A stretch of 9,594 nucleotides of DNA from an uncultured Sutterella sp. (lineage in GTDB: Bacteria > Pseudomonadota > Gammaproteobacteria > Burkholderiales > Burkholderiaceae_F), in contig CABUOH010000028.1 in NCBI GenBank assembly GCA_902493085.1, positions 1-9,594 on the forward strand, read 5' to 3'. Positions 1 to 6,422 of the stretch are shown here, in pieces. Position 1 is the first letter of the stretch; each line of letters starts with the position of its first letter. A program made the translations under genes and the position numbers. The notes beneath the pieces were generated by a model. The model ran no database searches and had not been told where the DNA came from. It saw nothing but the letters and a program-made list of their open reading frames with translations.

Positions 1-633
1 GGCAACTATTCACTCCTTATCATTGCGGTTTCGGGACTTTTCGTAGGCTTCGTTCTTGGTCTTCAGGGCTACTACGTGCTCGTCACCTACGGCAGCGAAC
101 AGGCACTTGGCACCATGGTTGCGCTGGCTCTTGTTCGGGAACTTGGCCCCGCCGTGACGGCGCTGCTTTTTGCGGGCCGGGCCGGAACGGCGCTCACTGC
201 GGAAATCGGGCTCATGCGTGCGGGCGAACAGCTTGCCGCCATGGAGATGATGGGCGTCGATCCGGTTCGCCGCGTCCTGGCTCCCCGCTTCATCGGGGCT
301 TTCATTGCGATGCCGGTGCTTGCCACGATTTTCTCCGCCGTGGGCATTCTCGGTGCCTGGTTCGTGGGCGTTGAGATGATCGGAACGGACGGCGGTGCGT
401 TCTGGAGCCAGATGCAGAGTGCGGTCGACGTTTGGCACGACATCGGCAACGGCTTTGTCAAAAGCGTGGTCTTCGGCATTGCCGTCGCGCTGGTTGCGCT
501 TTTCAACGGGTATGTCGCCCGTCCGACGCCCGAAGGCGTCTCAAGGGCCACGACGAGCACCGTGGTGGTGGCATCGCTTCTCGTGCTCGGTCTGGACTTC
601 ATCATGACGGCGTGGATGTTTACGACCGTATAA
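1..633 (+). CDS. mlaE: MlaE, permease subunit of the Mla phospholipid transporter (5' partial)
   Basis: This is the inner-membrane permease of the MlaFEDB ABC transporter, which moves phospholipid between the periplasmic carrier MlaC and the inner membrane. The frame is open from base 1 and ends at TAA 631-633, giving 210 visible residues. The family is about 260 residues long, so roughly the first 50 residues lie outside the window. The MlaE signature region is clear: EQLAAMEMMGVDP followed by RRVLAPRF matches the cytoplasmic coupling segment of E. coli MlaE. Several hydrophobic segments flank it, including a last one ending near the C-terminus. The next gene, mlaD, starts 19 bases downstream, as expected in an mla operon. 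The mlaF ATPase gene would be expected immediately upstream but is not in view. Identification rests on motif and context and is secure. Confidence 0.95.
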   Translation, partial: GNYSLLIIAVSGLFVGFVLGLQGYYVLVTYGSEQALGTMVALALVRELGPAVTALLFAGRAGTALTAEIGLMRAGEQLAAMEMMGVDPVRRVLAPRFIGAFIAMPVLATIFSAVGILGAWFVGVEMIGTDGGAFWSQMQSAVDVWHDIGNGFVKSVVFGIAVALVALFNGYVARPTPEGVSRATTSTVVVASLLVLGLDFIMTAWMFTTV

Positions 634-652
634 CCGGATGGGAATAATAGAA

Positions 653-1126
653 ATGGACAAGAATCGCACACTCGAGTTTTATGTCGGGATCTTCGTGATT
701 CTCGGCTTTGTCGCCATGCTCTTCATGGCGTTGCAGGCTGCGAATCTGGGTAGCTTTGCCGGCAGCGGCAAGACGATCAGCGTAACGGCTGCCTTTGACA
801 ACATCGGCGGCCTCAAGGCACGCGCTGCGGTGAAGTCCGCAGGCGTCGTCGTGGGGCGCGTGCAGTCCGTCGTCTTTGATCCCGAATCCTTCCAGGCGAA
901 GGTTACGATGGAGCTCGACGCCGCCTATCCTTTTCCGGCTGATTCCTCGGCCAAGATCCTCACTTCTGGACTTCTCGGCGAGCAGTACGTCGGTCTTGAG
1001 GCTGGTGCCGACGAAGAAAATCTGAAGAACGGTGATGAAATCCGCCGCACTCAAAGTGCGGTTGTTCTGGAAACCCTGATCAGCCAGTTCCTCTACAGCA
1101 CGGCGGAAAAGACCGGCAAGGAATGA
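653..1126 (+). CDS. mlaD: MlaD, MCE-domain substrate-binding subunit of the Mla transporter
   Basis: MlaD is an inner-membrane-anchored MCE protein. Hexamers of it form the periplasmic ring through which lipid passes between MlaC and MlaE. From the start used here it has 157 residues. A single N-terminal membrane segment (about residues 8-28, starting YVGIFVILGF) is followed by an MCE domain with the hallmark FDNIGGLKARAAV, GVVVGRV and TSGLLGEQYVGL motifs. The C-terminus (VLETLISQFLY) resembles the helix that lines the central pore. It is shorter than E. coli MlaD (183 residues) because the loose C-terminal tail is nearly absent. An in-frame ATG at 638 would add five residues. I prefer 653 because GGGA at 640-643 sits 9 bases upstream and the product then begins like other MlaD proteins (charged stretch, then membrane helix). 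Confidence 0.95.
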   Translation: MDKNRTLEFYVGIFVILGFVAMLFMALQAANLGSFAGSGKTISVTAAFDNIGGLKARAAVKSAGVVVGRVQSVVFDPESFQAKVTMELDAAYPFPADSSAKILTSGLLGEQYVGLEAGADEENLKNGDEIRRTQSAVVLETLISQFLYSTAEKTGKE

Positions 1127-1143
1127 AGCAAGGGGTCACAAAA

Positions 1144-1944
1144 ATGCACAACAAGAAAGTCCTCATTCTCACGCTTTGTGCCTTATCGTTTGGGTTGTCG
1201 GGGTGCGCGAACGTGCCGCCCGATGCGGGGCAGCATCCTGATGATCCGTACGAAGGCTTTAACCGCAACATGCATGCATTCAACGTGATGCTCGACGACG
1301 CGGCTCTCAAGCCCGTTACGAAGGGCTACCGCTGGGTGATGCCCCAGTTCGCTCAGGACGGGGTCTCGAATGCGATCGACAACCTTGGAGAGGTGAACAA
1401 CACGCTCAACAACGTGCTTCAGGGCAAGGTGGACCGGGGCATTACGTCCGCGTTCCGCTTTCTGCTCAATTCCACGGTCGGCGTATTCGGGCTCCTGGAT
1501 GTGGCCAGCTGGGTCGGGATGGAGCGTGCTCCGGAAGATTTCGGTCAGACGCTTGGCGTTTGGGGCGTGCCGGAGGGGCCTTATCTTGAGCTTCCGCTTC
1601 TCGGCCCATCCGGAGCGCGCGACATCTTCAAGTGGCCGGTCCAGACTGCCACCAATCCCATCACCTATGTGACATGGGACGAGTGGGGTTGGAGTGCGGC
1701 GTACGCGGCGGTCGATGCGGTTGATGCCCGCTCGCGCATGATGGATGCGGGTCTCGACGATATGCGCGCCAACGTGGTCGACGAATATGTGGCGGTGCGC
1801 GATGCTTATCGCCAGTCGCGCCGCATGGCTGTCGCGGATGGTCAAATTGACGAGGATGCTCAGCTCAACAGTCTGACGCCTTTGAGCTTTGACGACGAAG
1901 AGGAAGATGCCGGCAAGCCGGCGGAAACGGACAAGGAGAAATAA
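1144..1944 (+). CDS. mlaA: MlaA (VacJ) outer-membrane lipoprotein of the Mla pathway
   Basis: MlaA sits in the outer membrane, usually with a trimeric porin. It removes mislocalised phospholipid from the outer leaflet and hands it to MlaC. The 266-residue product begins with a lipoprotein signal peptide: basic MHNKK, a hydrophobic stretch, and the lipobox LSGC with the lipidated Cys at residue 21. The family signature DPYEGFNRNMHAFN follows at about residues 34-47, and the remainder (VGVFGLLDVA, FGQTLGVWGVPEGPYLELPLLGPSG) is typical VacJ. The C-terminus is an acidic, low-complexity tail. An ATG at 1123 overlaps the mlaD stop (ATGA) and would add seven residues ahead of the signal peptide. I chose 1144 because AAGGGG (1130-1135) is well spaced (8 bases) and the signal peptide is then normal. 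In E. coli this gene is unlinked (vacJ), whereas here it is inside the mla operon. Confidence 0.95.
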   Translation: MHNKKVLILTLCALSFGLSGCANVPPDAGQHPDDPYEGFNRNMHAFNVMLDDAALKPVTKGYRWVMPQFAQDGVSNAIDNLGEVNNTLNNVLQGKVDRGITSAFRFLLNSTVGVFGLLDVASWVGMERAPEDFGQTLGVWGVPEGPYLELPLLGPSGARDIFKWPVQTATNPITYVTWDEWGWSAAYAAVDAVDARSRMMDAGLDDMRANVVDEYVAVRDAYRQSRRMAVADGQIDEDAQLNSLTPLSFDDEEEDAGKPAETDKEK

Positions 1945-1946
1945 AC

Positions 1947-2588
1947 ATGCAAAGACGTACTGTGGTTTGGGGCGCCGCCTGCAGTCTTGCGCTGGCCGCG
2001 ATGCCGGTCTTCGCGGCCGAAGCAGTCGATCCCTTTGAATGGATAGTCTCTCTTAACAACAGCATTCTTGACGAGATCCGTGCGGATCCCAAGCTGCATG
2101 CCGGGGATCAGGCGGCGCTTCAGGCGCTCGTGGATCGGCGTGTCATGGCGTCTGCGGATTTTGCGATGATGACACGCATGACGATCGGTCCGAAGTGGCG
2201 AAAGGCAACGAAGGAGGAGCGTCAGCGCTTGATGGACGGTTTTGAAAAGCTGCTCATCCGCGTCTATTCCGGCGCCCTCAAGACTGTGACGGATCACAAG
2301 TGCGAACTCAGACCGACCCGCAACCGGACGGTCAAGGACGAAATGGTCATCCGCACGCTTCTCAAGTCGACGGGTAATCCGGACATCGGGCTCGATTTTC
2401 GCATCTATCGCAACAAGGCGGGCGACTGGAAGATCGTGGACGTCAACGTCGAAGGCATTTGGATGGTCGAGAACTATCGCTCTCAGTTTGCTTCCACGCT
2501 CAATGCCGAAGGCGTGCCCGGACTGATCAAGCTGCTTGAGGAGAAGGCGGACGGTCTTGTGGACGCCAATGCCCGACAGGTGAAGTAA
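1947..2588 (+). CDS. mlaC: MlaC, periplasmic phospholipid-binding shuttle protein
   Basis: MlaC carries a phospholipid across the periplasm between the MlaA-porin complex and the MlaFEDB transporter. The product is 213 residues, essentially the same as E. coli MlaC (211). A Sec-type signal peptide is visible (MQRRTVVWGA, a hydrophobic core, and AxA-like sites at residues 21-26, with probable cleavage after Ala23). The mature part has the MlaC (Ttg2/tol_Ttg2) pattern: DRRVMASADFAMMTRMTIGPKWRKAT near residues 67-92, in two stretches, then the RNKAGDWKIVDVNVEGIWMV strand region, split across residues 152-174, and FASTLNAEG near the end. The start is two bases after the mlaA stop, with AGGAG inside the mlaA 3' end as its ribosome binding site, so translation is probably coupled. 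Confidence 0.95.
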   Translation: MQRRTVVWGAACSLALAAMPVFAAEAVDPFEWIVSLNNSILDEIRADPKLHAGDQAALQALVDRRVMASADFAMMTRMTIGPKWRKATKEERQRLMDGFEKLLIRVYSGALKTVTDHKCELRPTRNRTVKDEMVIRTLLKSTGNPDIGLDFRIYRNKAGDWKIVDVNVEGIWMVENYRSQFASTLNAEGVPGLIKLLEEKADGLVDANARQVK

Positions 2589-2591
2589 GCC

Positions 2592-2864
2592 ATGAAGTTT
2601 GAAAGAGAGAGCATTACGTTCCGCGAGGCCAAGAAGGCCAAGGACGACATTGAAGTTGCCGTGCGAAACGGGGACTTCGTGCTCGATTTTGAGGGAGTGA
2701 GGCACATTGACAGCACAGTGCTCGCGCTCTCTCTTTACACGTTGCGCAAAGCGAAGAAGGCGGGACGGACGCTTCGGATCCAAGGGGCGCCGGAGGGCTT
2801 TGCGGATCTGATCAAGCTCTATGGGCTCGAGACGCTTCTCATGCCGGTGCTTGAGACGGCGTAG
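2592..2864 (+). CDS. mlaB: MlaB, STAS-domain cytoplasmic subunit of the Mla transporter
   Basis: MlaB is a small cytoplasmic STAS-domain protein that binds the MlaF ATPase and is needed for assembly and activity of the transporter. This 90-residue product is a single STAS domain. The conserved loop appears as VRHIDSTVLALSLYTL (residues 37-52), where Asp40-Ser41 occupies the place of the Asp-Thr pair near Thr52 of E. coli MlaB, by my alignment by eye. The C-terminal helix LIKLYGLETLLMPV is typical. It starts three bases after the mlaC stop, with AGGTGAAG at the mlaC 3' end serving as the ribosome binding site. It is the last gene of the operon, followed by a hairpin at 2899-2930. The sequence alone is weakly diagnostic of MlaB among STAS proteins, but the position directly after mlaC makes the call firm. 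Confidence 0.9.
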   Translation: MKFERESITFREAKKAKDDIEVAVRNGDFVLDFEGVRHIDSTVLALSLYTLRKAKKAGRTLRIQGAPEGFADLIKLYGLETLLMPVLETA

Positions 2865-2898
2865 CTGCGGGCAACGGGACGAGTGAACGGCGTAGACG

Positions 2899-2930
2899 AT
2901 AACGGCGCGGATGACAATTCGCGCCGTTAT
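2899..2930 (+). terminator. Hairpin after mlaB, probable operon terminator
   Basis: An 11-bp perfect inverted repeat (2899-2909 ATAACGGCGCG with 2920-2930) encloses a 10-base loop, 35 bases after the mlaB stop. The stem is GC-rich at the loop end. The downstream sequence (TGCTATTGAGG) lacks a clean T-run, so termination may be inefficient or Rho-assisted. A second, shorter GC inverted repeat (GCGCGG 2952-2957 with CCGCGC 2971-2976) follows before the insertion sequence. The 222 bases between mlaB and the tnpC stop hold this hairpin, the left target duplicate and the insertion-sequence end. No gene is visible there. Confidence 0.45.
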
Positions 2931-2984
2931 GCTATTGAGGGTTGAGCGGCGGCGCGGTCTTGTTGAAAGGCCGCGCGTCCGTCC

Positions 2985-2992
2985 GTCGATAC
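2985..2992. repeat. Left copy of the 8-bp target-site duplication
   Basis: The octamer GTCGATAC lies immediately outside the left inverted repeat and is repeated exactly at 6443-6450 immediately outside the right one. Eight base pairs is the duplication length characteristic of IS66-family transposition. The perfect match suggests insertion at this site without later rearrangement. Confidence 0.9.
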
Positions 2993-3015
2993 GTACGCCT
3001 CCTAAACACCATTTT
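2993..3015. repeat. Left terminal inverted repeat of the IS66 element (tnpC side)
   Basis: This end reads inward GTACGCCTCCTAAACACC followed by ATTTT. It matches the opposite end (GTAAGCTCCCTAAACAC then ATTTT) at 19 of 22 positions if one extra C is allowed. The outermost bases GTA and the shared block CCTAAACAC are the strongest part. IS66 ends typically begin GTAA; this one has GTAC. Confidence 0.88.
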
Positions 3016-3043
3016 TCACAATTTCGAAGAACAGTCGGTCCAG

Positions 3044-3088
3044 AAAAAAAGAAAGGGCACCAGCCGGAAGGCGGTGCCCTTTCACTTT
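3044..3088 (-). terminator. Strong intrinsic terminator of the IS66 operon, probably bidirectional
   Basis: Arms AAAGGGCACC (3052-3061) and GGTGCCCTTT (3073-3082) pair perfectly. The interior continues as GCC-GGAA-GGC with one bulged A, giving a 13-bp stem and a GGAA tetraloop. Read on the - strand, the stem lies just after the tnpC stop (3087-3089) and is followed by TTTC and seven Ts, a textbook intrinsic terminator. Read on the + strand it is followed by TTCACTTTATTT, so it could also stop transcription arriving from the mla operon. Confidence 0.88.
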
Positions 3089-5453
3089 ATTTAACAACCT
3101 CGGGTAGCGGCTGCTCCTCGTAATTCCACGGCAGCCAGGGGGTGGCGTCGAAATCCTCCATCAAAGCCTTCATGTTCCAGGTTCGAATTCCACGGGTGAC
3201 CGGGTGGACGCCTTTGCATTCGAAGTCCTGGGTCCAGCGCTTTTCGACGCAATGCTTATAGACGGCTCGACCGAATTTCTCCAAGTATTCGACAGGGCGC
3301 GTGATCCCGTTGCACTTAGCGGTTTCGAAAAGCGTGAAACTGTCGCACAGGTTCTGCATGTATGCCTTCGTCTGCCGGAATTTGGTCGCTCCTTCCAAGC
3401 ATGCCACGGGGCGAATGCATCGCTCAATCGCATTCGTGTCCAAGGGTACGCGGGGATCATCCAAGAAGGCGGCAAGCTCCTTTCGGTTGTTCAAATAGTA
3501 GGTGATCGCCGCGGCCAGTGGCGCCGGCGCCTTGCTGACAGCTTTGTACCGCTTGTATTTGTGGTCGTACTCAACGACTCCTTCCTTCAATAGTTCGATG
3601 AGCTTGTCAGTCTCCGTCACAATCACGCGAGCATAGGTGTTGCGATTCTTCCGAACTCGGGCAAGGTAGGATTCATCGGATTCGCCCGGGCGTTGCACGA
3701 TGCTCCGTTCATGCGCGTACATCTTCCGGATGCCGTCGATGATGTAGAGGAGGAAGTCCGTCTTCGTATTCTCGTTGCTCAATCGGGTCTCGAAAAGAGC
3801 TTCAGCCTCTTCGACCGACAGCTTCCCGACCTGTTTTGCAAACAGATCGTATTCAACGGCCTTGATGACGGTGCGGCGCCAGTGAGTCCAACAGGCGGCA
3901 CGAGTCACTCCCCAGTCTGCTTGACGCAGAAGAGAGTCGTAAGCTTCGTAGCCATCCGTCACGAGAAGCTCCAGCTGGCCATTGGTAAGGTACGGCTCAA
4001 GCTGTTCTCTGATGGACTGGGCACTGCGCCCGATCATGGCGTTGAAGATGACGAATTTATGCTTCGAGTTCTCAGGATTGCAGATGCTCAGTACGTATCC
4101 GCTCTTGGCACCTTTATGCTCGGACTGCTCCTTGCGGAGTTTGGCGGCACCGCTGTTCTCAAGCTCCAGACAGCGGAAAGGCGTTTCGTCGGCAATCAGA
4201 ACTGCCTCGGACTGGGCTGCGGCCCGGATGCGTGAAAGCAACAGGGTTCCGTAACGGTCCATCCAGAGCCCTTCGTTTCTGCACATCGTGTCGTGTCCCA
4301 ACTGTAGCCCAGAATAAAGCAGGCGATGAACGGCATTGCGCGGCATCCCTTCAACCTGAAGACCAAGCCCTTCGAGCACAACGTCTTGCGCAATCGTGTT
4401 GGAGTTGCCCGGGCTCATCGGAACCGGCGTTTCTTCGTTCAGAGATGAAACAGCACGCTTGCAATCATGACAATAGCCGATGCCAGTGCCCTCCGTGTGC
4501 ATTACACATCGCGACTCGATGCTCTCTGCTATGGTTTTGAGCTCACGACTAATTTCTCCGAGCGATTTGACAAGCTTGCCGCACGCCGGGCAAATCAACC
4601 CGCCCTCGGGATTTCTCTTGACAACTCTCTTTCGACCGTTGACCTTGGCCTTCTGGCGCCCCGGGGACTTTTTCCGCGCAACTGGCTTTCGTGCAGGCTC
4701 AGCAACACCGTCAATGCTCTTCGCGGCCTTGATGGCATCACTGGTCTCTTTCTTTTTGTCTGCATCCAGTTTGCGCAGAGTCTTTTTCGCAAAACCCATC
4801 ATTTTGTCCGCGTCACGAAGTTTTGCCTGAAGCTCTTCGCTCAGTTCCTGGACCGGCTTATCAACTTCCTGCTTGATTACGTCAGCTGCAGTCGAAGGCT
4901 CATTCGTCTCTTCAGGAGCAACGGGCGCGCCCTGTTCTTCCGCAGATGCAGGGTTATTCGCAGTAGGTTCGGGCGTAACAGCAGAGGCCTCCGGCGCAAC
5001 GCCAGTGGCGGCATCCCTGCCGACGCGACGGTAATGATCGAGACGCTGTCCCTCCAAGGCAATGCGATGAATATCGCGGGCGAGGTATTCGAGAACGGAC
5101 AACAGCTCCAGATCCTCAACCGGATCGCCTGTAAGGAGATCTTTGCCGACTCGGAAAATGGCTCGCGTAGTCGGAACCATGTCCTTGGCCGCCTGGAGAC
5201 AGGCTTGCAATTCCTCCTGCAGTGCCTTGTTTGCCACTTCGAGCTTGCGATTGTGCTCGTCGAGCTTCTTGTTCTGCTTGTCAAGGCTCTTGTTGCTTTC
5301 GTCAAGCACGTGGACACGCGCTTCGAGCTCGGCAATTTTCGCCAAGAGAGCAGCGGTATCTGATTGAGAGGAAGGCATACGAGTAGTCTTGAAAGGAGAT
5401 TCTGGAGTCATCATTCTACCCTGTTTTTGGACCCGTGATTTTGTTAAGTTCAT
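3087..5453 (-). CDS. tnpC: TnpC, DDE transposase of the IS66 family (unusually long)
   Basis: TnpC is the IS66 transposase that cuts and joins the element ends. Residues from the longest start (788 in all): a leucine-zipper coiled coil at about 40-82; an Ala/Pro/Glu-rich stretch at 150-190; a helical region at 195-250; a very basic stretch at 254-280; an IS66-type zinc-binding region with CPAC (Cys288, Cys291) and CHDC (Cys328, Cys331); and the DDE domain. Catalytic candidates are Asp422 in ADETP, Asp500 in VTDGYEAY and Glu677 in TNAIERCIRPV. CWTHWRR at 521-527 matches the family's CWAHxRR motif. Family members are commonly about 500-550 residues, so the N-terminal part is an extension. The start is uncertain: ATG at 5453 has no visible SD, whereas ATG at 5414 has AGGG four bases upstream and would give 775 residues. 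The gene ends at a strong terminator. Confidence 0.95.
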   Translation of the reverse strand: MNLTKSRVQKQGRMMTPESPFKTTRMPSSQSDTAALLAKIAELEARVHVLDESNKSLDKQNKKLDEHNRKLEVANKALQEELQACLQAAKDMVPTTRAIFRVGKDLLTGDPVEDLELLSVLEYLARDIHRIALEGQRLDHYRRVGRDAATGVAPEASAVTPEPTANNPASAEEQGAPVAPEETNEPSTAADVIKQEVDKPVQELSEELQAKLRDADKMMGFAKKTLRKLDADKKKETSDAIKAAKSIDGVAEPARKPVARKKSPGRQKAKVNGRKRVVKRNPEGGLICPACGKLVKSLGEISRELKTIAESIESRCVMHTEGTGIGYCHDCKRAVSSLNEETPVPMSPGNSNTIAQDVVLEGLGLQVEGMPRNAVHRLLYSGLQLGHDTMCRNEGLWMDRYGTLLLSRIRAAAQSEAVLIADETPFRCLELENSGAAKLRKEQSEHKGAKSGYVLSICNPENSKHKFVIFNAMIGRSAQSIREQLEPYLTNGQLELLVTDGYEAYDSLLRQADWGVTRAACWTHWRRTVIKAVEYDLFAKQVGKLSVEEAEALFETRLSNENTKTDFLLYIIDGIRKMYAHERSIVQRPGESDESYLARVRKNRNTYARVIVTETDKLIELLKEGVVEYDHKYKRYKAVSKAPAPLAAAITYYLNNRKELAAFLDDPRVPLDTNAIERCIRPVACLEGATKFRQTKAYMQNLCDSFTLFETAKCNGITRPVEYLEKFGRAVYKHCVEKRWTQDFECKGVHPVTRGIRTWNMKALMEDFDATPWLPWNYEEQPLPEVVK

Positions 5454-5478
5454 TGTGCGACAGTCGTTATAAACCAGC

Positions 5479-5598
5479 CTAGAAAGCGCTCAGCAAGGCC
5501 GATACGGTCGTTTGGACTTTTAGCTCCAGGAGGCTCGAGAAACGCCGACAGTGGGTCTCCTGACGCAGGCTATAGGCTGTTTTTGGAGTCCTTTTCAT
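5479..5598 (-). CDS. Possible 39-residue small ORF in the tnpB-tnpC spacer
   Basis: On the - strand, GAGGAG followed by TTAA and ATG (5598-5596) opens a frame of 39 codons that ends at TAG (5481-5479). The product begins MKRTPKTAYSLRQ and is basic in its first half with a more hydrophobic end (SSLLELKVQ, then VSALLSAF). I recognise no family. It lies between tnpB and tnpC, in the same orientation, and its ribosome binding site is inside the perfect-looking hairpin at 5596-5623. It could be a leader peptide that affects tnpC translation, a small accessory protein, or a chance frame in a short spacer. The SD-to-ATG spacing of four bases is a little short. No other evidence for expression is available. 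Confidence 0.3.
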   Translation of the reverse strand: MKRTPKTAYSLRQETHCRRFSSLLELKVQTTVSALLSAF

Positions 5599-5623
5599 TT
5601 AACTCCTCTTGAGGAATTAAATG
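5596..5623. promoter_or_regulatory. Hairpin in the tnpB-tnpC spacer covering a ribosome binding site
   Basis: Arms 5596-5608 and 5611-5623 form a 13-bp inverted repeat with one mismatch and a two-base centre (CATTTAACTCCTC against GAGGAATTAAATG). In the - strand transcript it falls 33 bases after the tnpB stop and contains GAGGAG and the ATG of the 39-codon ORF in its 3' arm. No T-run follows on the - strand, so it is more likely to hide the ribosome binding site or to act as a protein-binding palindrome than to terminate. The rest of the 203-base spacer shows nothing else I can name. Confidence 0.5.
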
Positions 5624-5656
5624 CTTTCATCCCTTATTTGACCTGAGTCAAAAGAG

Positions 5657-6007
5657 CTAGAAATAGGAGTCTTTCTGAGCCATCAAGGCTTCACCGTTGA
5701 GGAACTTCTCAAGCTCTTGAGCCGTTATGCCGAGCTCGGCGCGCTGATTTTTACGGACAAGAAACTTCTCAAAGCTTCCAGCTCGAAGCCGTCGAGTAAT
5801 CAAGGTCCGGCCATGTTCGTCGGTATGGATGGCTTTCACCAACCGACGATTGCGGGAAATGAAGACAACGATGTCCCGCCCCTTCTCGACATCGATCTGA
5901 GCCATAGTGAGGGCGAACCGTGCCAACGAGTCGAACCCGGAGCGCATGTCGACCGGGCAGACGATCAGAGTGACGTTCGGGATTTTGGAAAAGTCGAAGG
6001 GAGTCAT
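5657..6007 (-). CDS. tnpB: TnpB, IS66 accessory protein (IS66 Orf2-like)
   Basis: TnpB is the second conserved protein of IS66 elements and is required for efficient transposition in the few elements studied; its biochemical role is unresolved. The 116-residue product has the family pattern: LIVCPVDMRSGFDSLARFAL (residues 14-33) corresponds to the TDMRKGFDGLA motif, DIVVFISRNRRLVKAIHTDEHG (45-66, seen as two blocks) corresponds to the FVFRxRRGDRIKxLxWDGDG strand region, and RRLRAGSFEK with LTxxEL-like ITAQELEKFLNG closes the protein. The start codon overlaps the tnpA stop as ATGA (6004-6007), with GGAG eight bases upstream, so translation is probably coupled to tnpA. The length is normal. Confidence 0.93.
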   Translation of the reverse strand: MTPFDFSKIPNVTLIVCPVDMRSGFDSLARFALTMAQIDVEKGRDIVVFISRNRRLVKAIHTDEHGRTLITRRLRAGSFEKFLVRKNQRAELGITAQELEKFLNGEALMAQKDSYF

Positions 6008-6369
6008 CGTGCGAACTCCGACGTCATTCGAATGAGTGCAGCTGCGAAATTTTCTGGAGCAGCGGTAGCGAAAGTCAGACGTGCGCCGCCCGGGAGCTCC
6101 AACTGAACTGGAACCTGCGGGACGTGATGAACAGCGGGGGTGTTGCGGGGAGGACGGAGATCGCCGATGACCTTGATCAGTTTGGAGCTGGAACGTGGAG
6201 CCACGTCTGAAGCAGTCTTCTCAATTCGGCGGAAGCGATCGTAGAGCACCCACGTGCTTGGCAGGGAGTCGCCAGGTTCGAGAAACTCGTGCAGGCGGGT
6301 GCGATGGAAAGCGGCTTTGGTAAGGCCGCTACGAAGGTAGGCAGCGTGGGCATTGGTCCAGTTGATCAT
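6004..6369 (-). CDS. tnpA: TnpA, IS66 accessory protein (IS66 Orf1-like)
   Basis: TnpA is the first protein of IS66 elements, thought to assist transposition and often containing a helix-turn-helix. The product is 121 residues. The C-terminal part VQLELPGGARLTF is the conserved IS66 OrfA block (IELPGGxRVxF), followed by a helix near AAALIRM. The N-terminal half (WTNAHAAYLRSGLTKAAFHR) has the character of a short DNA-binding helical region but does not closely match the common S-x-W-R type. An ATG at 6381 would add four residues. I chose 6369 because GGAG is six bases upstream of it and no SD precedes 6381. It overlaps tnpB by four bases. Confidence 0.88.
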   Translation of the reverse strand: MINWTNAHAAYLRSGLTKAAFHRTRLHEFLEPGDSLPSTWVLYDRFRRIEKTASDVAPRSSSKLIKVIGDLRPPRNTPAVHHVPQVPVQLELPGGARLTFATAAPENFAAALIRMTSEFAR

Positions 6370-6394
6370 CTTGATCTCCATAAAAGAGATCTAG

Positions 6395-6422
6395 ATTTTG
6401 ACGGACTTTACGCGTGTAACAA
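6395..6422 (-). promoter_or_regulatory. Candidate promoter of the IS66 transposition genes
   Basis: On the - strand, TTGTTA (6422-6417) and CAAAAT (6400-6395) are separated by 16 bases, each matching sigma-70 boxes at four of six positions. They lie just inside the right end of the element and upstream of tnpA, where IS promoters usually sit. The match is modest and is supported mainly by position. Confidence 0.3.

Noticed and set aside
1860..2783. 307-codon open frame on the - strand across mlaC and mlaB
   Set aside because: It is antisense to two well-recognised genes and its protein is the Arg/His-rich type produced by the reverse strand of GC-rich coding DNA.
2951..2976. GC inverted repeat GCGCGG/CCGCGC near the IS left end
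   Set aside because: Six base pairs with a 13-base loop in GC-rich DNA is weak, and no T-run follows; it is mentioned only in the mlaB hairpin entry.
2911..3123. 70-codon + strand frame after mlaB that runs across the insertion-sequence end
   Set aside because: It crosses the left target duplicate, the inverted repeat and the tnpC terminator, so it cannot be an ancestral gene, and it has no SD or similarity I can see.
4467..5363. 298-codon open frame on the + strand, opposite tnpC
   Set aside because: It lies entirely antisense to the coiled-coil, linker and zinc regions of tnpC, which has clear family motifs. Its product (Arg, Leu and Phe-rich) resembles a reverse-frame shadow and has no recognisable domain or suitable upstream SD.
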